A stretch of 64,000 nt of DNA. Source: Anaerolineales bacterium UBA2181. Its GTDB lineage: Bacteria > Chloroflexota > Anaerolineae > Promineifilales > UBA4811. This document shows positions 59,775 through 64,000 of this stretch, piece by piece (within the stretch, counting starts at the first letter, position 1; each line of letters opens with the position of its first letter). Under the pieces are notes generated by a model that made no database searches, was not told the origin of the DNA, and saw only the letters and a program-made list of their open reading frames with translations. The stretch lies in contig DCVT01000044.1 in NCBI GenBank assembly GCA_002328075.1, positions 186,001 to 250,000 on the forward strand, in the 5' to 3' direction. The translations under genes were made by a program, and so were the position numbers.

Positions 59775-62213
59775 CTAGAACCGCTGGCGTCGCCGTGTGA
59801 CCGCGCCGGACAAGAGCCCGACAACTCCCAAGAAGGCCGGCAAGGCCATGGCACCCGCGCACAACCCACCTTTCCCGGCACTAGGCTTGGTTGCGGCAGG
59901 CTGCGACGTCGGGTCGCTCGAGGCCGCGCTACCAGAGGCCACCTGATCGGGGGTCGACACTGGCTCGTTCTTTTGGACGTTGGCCGGTTGGGAGGGGGTG
60001 GAAACCTCAGAAGGCGTCGGCGCCGGGATAGGAACCGAGTCGCCAGCACCGAGCACCACCTGGTAGGCCACCCCATCAAAAACCACAATGACCTGCTCGC
60101 CCAGCGCGAAATAGCTGCCCAGCCCGGGCGCCGCCGCGACCAGGGCGAAATAGTCATCGGTCAGGAAACCAACGCGGGATGGATCCATGACTGAGGGGTC
60201 AAATTCCGTGTCCATCCAGATGTCGCCGCGCACGACAAACGTCTTGCTACCCACGTGTCTGATGACATCCGCCACCACCACCGGGTTGGCCATTCCTGGC
60301 ATATACGCCGTGATGGTGGGCAAGGCGGCCGGGGCCGGCGCTTCTCGCATGACACCCTCTTCGGCCGCTTTATTTACCGCGTCCGCTCCAAACGATGGCG
60401 CGGCTGCCTGGCCAGCCATCTCCTCCTGCGTCGACTCTGCCAAGGTCTGTCGCCCGATCTGCGTGAAAATATCGTCCTCATCGATCAGGAACGAGGTGTA
60501 GGGCGTGATGATGCCATACCGGATGCTAAGGTCGACAATCGTCTTCACCCACTCTGGGTTTTCGCCGTACAGGCGGATTTGGGTGAGGTAGTGCCCAATG
60601 GCTCTGGTAGCCCACAGTCGGGGTATGAATGCGTCACCGCCGTGGTTGACCAGGTACTGATCCGGGTAACGGAACGTCACCCGTTCGCCATTCACCACGC
60701 CAGAGAGCGTGGCCGCCATTGGGCCGCCCTCGCGGTATCGACCGGCCAGGATAAGTTGGCTGCCTGCGAACAGATCTGGCATCTGCGCCGGGAACATCTG
60801 CTCGCCCTGGATGCCGCCCAGGACGATCTGAACGTCTGACATCACCGGCGTGCTCACCTTGGCGTAAAAAGCGCTGATCTGCTCGTCGATGCGTTGGCCT
60901 GGTCGCACATAGGCGCTGGTACCGCCCTGGTCCAGCGCCAGTGCATCCAACAGGTCAGTATCCACGTCGTTTCCGACACCGAAACTGAAAAGGCGGACAT
61001 TGGCGCTCGCGGCTTGGCGAAAATTGCTCAGAATCGCCGGGGTGTCGTAAACTCCCTCCGTTGCCAGGCCGTCGGTCACGAAGATCAGGGTGGTAGGTCG
61101 TTCAGGGTCGACCATGTTCAACGCTTCCAGCAGGGCCCGGTTGATGTCGGTTCCTCCCATGGCCTCCAGCCTCCGGGTAAAGTCCACTGCGGATTCCCAA
61201 TCTCCCGCCGGCGCCAAACGATCGTGGTACCGGCGCAGTCCGGTGCTAAAGGCGATGACGCTGAAACGATCCTGAGGGTTGAGATGAGACAGGGTATAGA
61301 CCACCGCCTCTTTGGCCTGCACCAGTTTCTCACCGGCCATGCTGCCCGAGACGTCCAGCACAAATACGACGTCCTTCGCGACCACCTGATCCGGCGAAAC
61401 CTCGACGTTGGGCGCCACCAGCAGGAGGAAGAAGCCATCCTCGCCCGCCTCCCGATAGCTTAGCAGGTTCAACCCGACGTCTTCGGGGCTAACCGTGTAG
61501 TAAAGCTCAAAGTCTTTGTCGGGTTTGACGTTGGATTGTTCCAGACCAACCAGCGCCGCGTAATCGCCGTCGCGTTCAATGTAGACCTCGTGGCTGGGCG
61601 AGTAGACTGCCTTGATCGGCTCCGGCGACTGCAGCTCCACCCGGATGGAGACCTGCTCCAGTGGCCGGGCGGAGTACTTTTCCGTGCTAAGTGGATAGAG
61701 GTATCGCACTAGTCCGTTTTCGACCGGCAGCACCTGACTGTACTCTAGCTCAATTCGGCGCTCTTCTCCGGCGGGAATGGGAAAGATGCTTGCCTTGACC
61801 ATGTCCCGGCCCACATATTCGAGCAACGCCGGGTCACGCATCCGGTTGACGATGTCTTGGTAGATTTGCCGCGCCTGGTCCGCTTGCAGGATCTCGGCCG
61901 TGATCGGTTTGCCGTCCACCCACATGACAAACTGGTCAACCGCCGCTCCGGCGGGAAGCGGAAACAGATAAGTGCCCTCGGCGGTCCATCGGTGCTCGTT
62001 GAGAAACAGCTGATCGACGTGGGTCGTGGCGACTTGATCCCGGATGGTCACCGTCACGCGATGATAGCGGATTGTGAGGGCCTCATCCAGGCGGATCGGC
62101 GGAATGTCTGGGGGTGGATCCACAATGATGATCCCATCGGCCGCGGCTAATCCCGTCCATGTCAACAGGGTCACCAAACAGGCGACAATTGTGAGCAATC
62201 GAAAGCGCCTCAT
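59775..62213 (-). CDS. VIT and VWA domain surface protein
   Basis: Exported protein of 812 residues. A signal peptide (RRFRLLTIVACLVTLLTWTGLAAA) is followed by a VIT domain (VTIRDQVATTHVDQLFLN, TYLFPLPAGAAVDQFVMWVDG) and a VWA domain with a complete metal site: DVSGSMAGE, the Thr in MGGTDINRAL and FVTDGLATEG. This arrangement is that of inter-alpha-trypsin-inhibitor heavy-chain-like bacterial proteins. A Ser/Thr/Pro-rich linker leads to a C-terminal tail GGLCAGAMALPAFLGVVG, a hydrophobic stretch and RRRQRF, resembling a sorting signal or anchor. ATG 62213 has AGGAGGAG. Ligand unknown; adhesion or protein-protein contact is likely. Confidence 0.88.
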   Translation of the reverse strand: MRRFRLLTIVACLVTLLTWTGLAAADGIIIVDPPPDIPPIRLDEALTIRYHRVTVTIRDQVATTHVDQLFLNEHRWTAEGTYLFPLPAGAAVDQFVMWVDGKPITAEILQADQARQIYQDIVNRMRDPALLEYVGRDMVKASIFPIPAGEERRIELEYSQVLPVENGLVRYLYPLSTEKYSARPLEQVSIRVELQSPEPIKAVYSPSHEVYIERDGDYAALVGLEQSNVKPDKDFELYYTVSPEDVGLNLLSYREAGEDGFFLLLVAPNVEVSPDQVVAKDVVFVLDVSGSMAGEKLVQAKEAVVYTLSHLNPQDRFSVIAFSTGLRRYHDRLAPAGDWESAVDFTRRLEAMGGTDINRALLEALNMVDPERPTTLIFVTDGLATEGVYDTPAILSNFRQAASANVRLFSFGVGNDVDTDLLDALALDQGGTSAYVRPGQRIDEQISAFYAKVSTPVMSDVQIVLGGIQGEQMFPAQMPDLFAGSQLILAGRYREGGPMAATLSGVVNGERVTFRYPDQYLVNHGGDAFIPRLWATRAIGHYLTQIRLYGENPEWVKTIVDLSIRYGIITPYTSFLIDEDDIFTQIGRQTLAESTQEEMAGQAAAPSFGADAVNKAAEEGVMREAPAPAALPTITAYMPGMANPVVVADVIRHVGSKTFVVRGDIWMDTEFDPSVMDPSRVGFLTDDYFALVAAAPGLGSYFALGEQVIVVFDGVAYQVVLGAGDSVPIPAPTPSEVSTPSQPANVQKNEPVSTPDQVASGSAASSDPTSQPAATKPSAGKGGLCAGAMALPAFLGVVGLLSGAVTRRRQRF

Positions 62214-62307
62214 CGCTATCTCCTCCTGATGGTCCCATCCGTCCTGCAGCAGCAAAATCGCTGCGTTCTGAAGGCTAGACGCTGCCGGAGCACGCCGGGT
62301 TCCCATC

Positions 62308-62335
62308 TTGACGGCCCAATGCCGCCCAGTATAAT
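62308..62335 (+). promoter_or_regulatory. Promoter of prfA-prmC
   Basis: TTGACG (62308-62313), 16-base spacer, TATAAT (62330-62335). Transcription should start about 20 bases before the prfA ATG at 62363. Confidence 0.8.
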
Positions 62336-62362
62336 CGCAGAGGTCAACCATGGGAGAATTGA

Positions 62363-63433
62363 ATGTTTGAGAAACTGACGGCCGTCGCCGACCGATATGA
62401 CGAACTGGAGCGCCTGATGGCAGATCCGGACGTAGCGGCCGACTATGCACTGGTAGCCGAATACGCGCAAGAGCGGTCGGATCTTGAGCCCATTGTGCAG
62501 GCCTATCGTGCGTTTCAACAGGCTGACAGCGACCTGGTCGAAGCCTGCGAGATGGCAGAGGCTGAAGACGCCGCCGAGATGGCCCAGCTCGCTCGCGAGG
62601 AGATCGATCGACTGGAGCCACACCGCCAACGCTTGCTGGAGGAACTAAAGCACTTGTTGCTTCCACAAGATCCACGCGACCGGCGAAACGTGATAGTAGA
62701 GATCCGGGCCGGTGCCGGCGGCGACGAGGCCGGGCTGTTTGCGGCCGACCTCTATCGCTTGTACAACCGATACGCAGAGATCCGGGGATGGAAGACCGAA
62801 CTCTTGAGCAGCCACGAAACCGGAGTGGGTGGATTCAAGGAAGTGATCTTTCAGGTCAAAGGAAACTGGGCCTATTCGCGCCTGAAATACGAGAGCGGCG
62901 TCCATCGGGTCCAGCGGATTCCCATCACCGAATCCCAGGGGCGCATCCACACGTCCACTGCCACTGTCGCCGTCATGCCCGAGGTGGACGACGTGGAGAT
63001 ACACATCGATCCCAAGGACCTGGAGATTGTGGCAACTATGGCGGCCGGGCCAGGCGGTCAGCATATGCAGAAAAATGCCACCGCCATTCGCTTGATCCAC
63101 AAGCCGACCGGCATGACAGTGGTGTGCCAGAATGAACGTTCGCAAACGCAGAACAAGCTGCAGGCTCTGGCCGTCCTGCGGGCGCGGCTGTACGAGGTCG
63201 AGCAGCAGAAACTGGATGATCAGGTCGACGCGGACCGGCGAGCTCAGGTAGGTGCCGGCGACCGCAGCGAAAAAATCCGTACCTACAACTATCCCCAGAG
63301 CCGGATCACCGACCACCGGATTGGCAGATCGATCTACAACCTGCCAGGTTTCATGGCGGGTGAACAATTGGACGAGTTTATCGACGAGCTCGTCACTCAA
63401 TCGCAAGCCGAAAAGCTGGCGGCTGTCGATTAG
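62363..63433 (+). CDS. prfA: Peptide chain release factor 1
   Basis: Class I release factor of 356 residues that terminates translation at UAA and UAG. The tRNA-mimic tripeptide is Pro187-Ile188-Thr189 within RIPITESQGRIHTST, the PxT form that marks RF1 rather than RF2. The peptidyl-hydrolysis motif is GGQ at 231-233 in AGPGGQHMQKNATAIRL. The usual RF1 order of coiled-coil domain 1, codon-recognition domain and GGQ domain is complete. ATG 62363 is preceded by GGGAGA. prmC, whose product methylates the GGQ glutamine, follows directly. Confidence 0.96.
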   Translation: MFEKLTAVADRYDELERLMADPDVAADYALVAEYAQERSDLEPIVQAYRAFQQADSDLVEACEMAEAEDAAEMAQLAREEIDRLEPHRQRLLEELKHLLLPQDPRDRRNVIVEIRAGAGGDEAGLFAADLYRLYNRYAEIRGWKTELLSSHETGVGGFKEVIFQVKGNWAYSRLKYESGVHRVQRIPITESQGRIHTSTATVAVMPEVDDVEIHIDPKDLEIVATMAAGPGGQHMQKNATAIRLIHKPTGMTVVCQNERSQTQNKLQALAVLRARLYEVEQQKLDDQVDADRRAQVGAGDRSEKIRTYNYPQSRITDHRIGRSIYNLPGFMAGEQLDEFIDELVTQSQAEKLAAVD

Positions 63434-63448
63434 CGGAGCGTCCGGGCC

Positions 63449-64000
63449 ATTCACACCATCCAGGAGTTGGTGCGCGGCGCGGCCCAGCGCCTCTCGATGG
63501 CGGGCAGACCCAGTCCGTTGTTGGACGCGCAGCTCTGGCTGGGTCACATCTGTGGCCTGGGGCGGACAGCCGTGCTGGCGCATCCCGAACACCGGCTCGA
63601 TCCACTGATGGCCAGGCTCTTTGAGGAGGGTGTTGCCCGACTGGCCGCCGGCGAACCGCTCCCATACCTCACCGGCCATATCGAGTTCTACGGTCTGACC
63701 TTCTCTGTCAGTCCGGCTGCCCTGATCCCCCGACCGGAGACCGAGCATCTGGTGGATGAAGCCATTCGCCTGGCTAACCATGTGTCACCGTCCGCGCCCG
63801 GCCGTTCGGGAGTAGACATTGCAGACATTGGGACGGGCAGTGGATGCATTGCCGTGGCGTTAGCCAAGCACTTGCCGACCGCGCGGGTGCTGGCGGTGGA
63901 TATCAGCCCGGCGGCGCTACAATTGGCAGCCTGCAACGCCGTTACCCACGCCGTGTCCGACCGCATCACCTTCCTGGAGGGGAATCTGCTCGAACCTCTC
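63449..64000 (+). CDS. prmC: Release factor glutamine methyltransferase, 5' part
   Basis: The gene runs off the right end of the window, so only about 184 residues are seen. The N-terminal helical domain (IQELVRGAAQRL to LAAGEPLPYLTGHIEFYGL) and the family motif IPRPETEHLVDEA are present, followed by the SAM motif DIGTGSGCIAVALA and VLAVDISPAAL. The catalytic NPPY motif lies beyond the window. The start is unclear: no ATG or GTG is placed to give a full N-terminus; an ATT at 63449, 10 bases after GGAG, gives the usual length, with TTG 63467 and GTG 63470 as alternatives. It lies 15 bases after prfA, whose product is its substrate. Confidence 0.9.
   Translation, partial: MHTIQELVRGAAQRLSMAGRPSPLLDAQLWLGHICGLGRTAVLAHPEHRLDPLMARLFEEGVARLAAGEPLPYLTGHIEFYGLTFSVSPAALIPRPETEHLVDEAIRLANHVSPSAPGRSGVDIADIGTGSGCIAVALAKHLPTARVLAVDISPAALQLAACNAVTHAVSDRITFLEGNLLEPL

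Noticed and set aside
59131..59778. Plus-strand 215-codon open frame between M20 and VIT/VWA genes
   Set aside because: Arg/Pro-rich low-complexity translation that crosses the terminator hairpin; it looks like a shadow of GC-rich DNA.

Overview
This 64 kb window is high-GC chromosomal DNA from a free-living bacterium, most likely a member of the Chloroflexota (Anaerolineae-like). The reasons are a fused glycyl-tRNA synthetase next to dnaG and rpoD, an F420-type luciferase-like oxidoreductase, Threonine/Proline/Alanine-rich lipoprotein linkers, GH57 and Reg_prop proteins, and the general protein style. This placement is inference; no rRNA or tRNA gene is present to confirm it. No insertion sequence, phage, CRISPR array or tRNA was seen. 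The window is almost entirely tightly packed protein genes, with two gene remnants.

Layout. (1) 10-3787, minus: dinB, a D-aminoacylase-type amidohydrolase and a DUF2804 protein, divergent from a small membrane protein and a YbaK-type deacylase (3941-5109). (2) 5128-6693, minus: a methyltransferase preceded by a ChbG/YdjC deacetylase gene broken by about four frameshifts. (3) 7002-17209, plus: a sugar island with a ROK repressor, an ABC importer (binding protein plus two permeases, no ATPase), a GT39 membrane protein fused to a beta-propeller, and a secreted GH57 amylase-like lipoprotein. (4) 17394-24670, plus: rubrerythrin, methyltransferase, nitroreductase, geranylgeranyl-reductase-like flavoprotein, ornithine cyclodeaminase family protein, and an MFS transporter with a HEAT-like tail. 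(5) 24685-30904: PPK2, an SLC13-type transporter with TrkA-C domains, a two-component system and a DUF2202 protein whose promoter carries a response-regulator-type direct repeat. (6) 31280-35675: a sarcosine-oxidase-like flavoprotein, LLM oxidoreductase and MBL hydrolase operon, divergent from an alpha-oxoamine synthase and an FmdB zinc ribbon protein.

(7) 35703-43707, minus: glyQS, dnaG, rpoD, a Nudix-GNAT fusion and a GNAT, i.e. the classical macromolecular-synthesis neighbourhood. (8) 44174-59132, minus: a long co-directional run with an M20 dipeptidase, SDR, Nudix, a 4Fe-4S protein, a PAS/GAF histidine kinase, a receiver-kinase hybrid, a YihQ-like GH31 glycosidase, MoxR, DUF58, a DUF4129 protein and a GT-C glycosyltransferase. 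(9) 59775-64000: a VIT/VWA surface protein (minus), then prfA and the 5' part of prmC (plus).

Regulation. Several promoters match sigma-70 hexamers closely (for example TTGACA-N17-TATTAT before the ROK gene, TTGACG-N17-TACAAT before the oxoamine synthase, TTGACG-N16-TATAAT before prfA). Two genes (dnaG and the SLC13 transporter) have -10 boxes so close to the ATG that their mRNAs should be leaderless or nearly so. Strong stem-loops lie between the ABC genes, after the ABC operon, after rubrerythrin, after DUF2202 and after the VIT/VWA gene. All functional assignments come from reading protein motifs; no database search was run.
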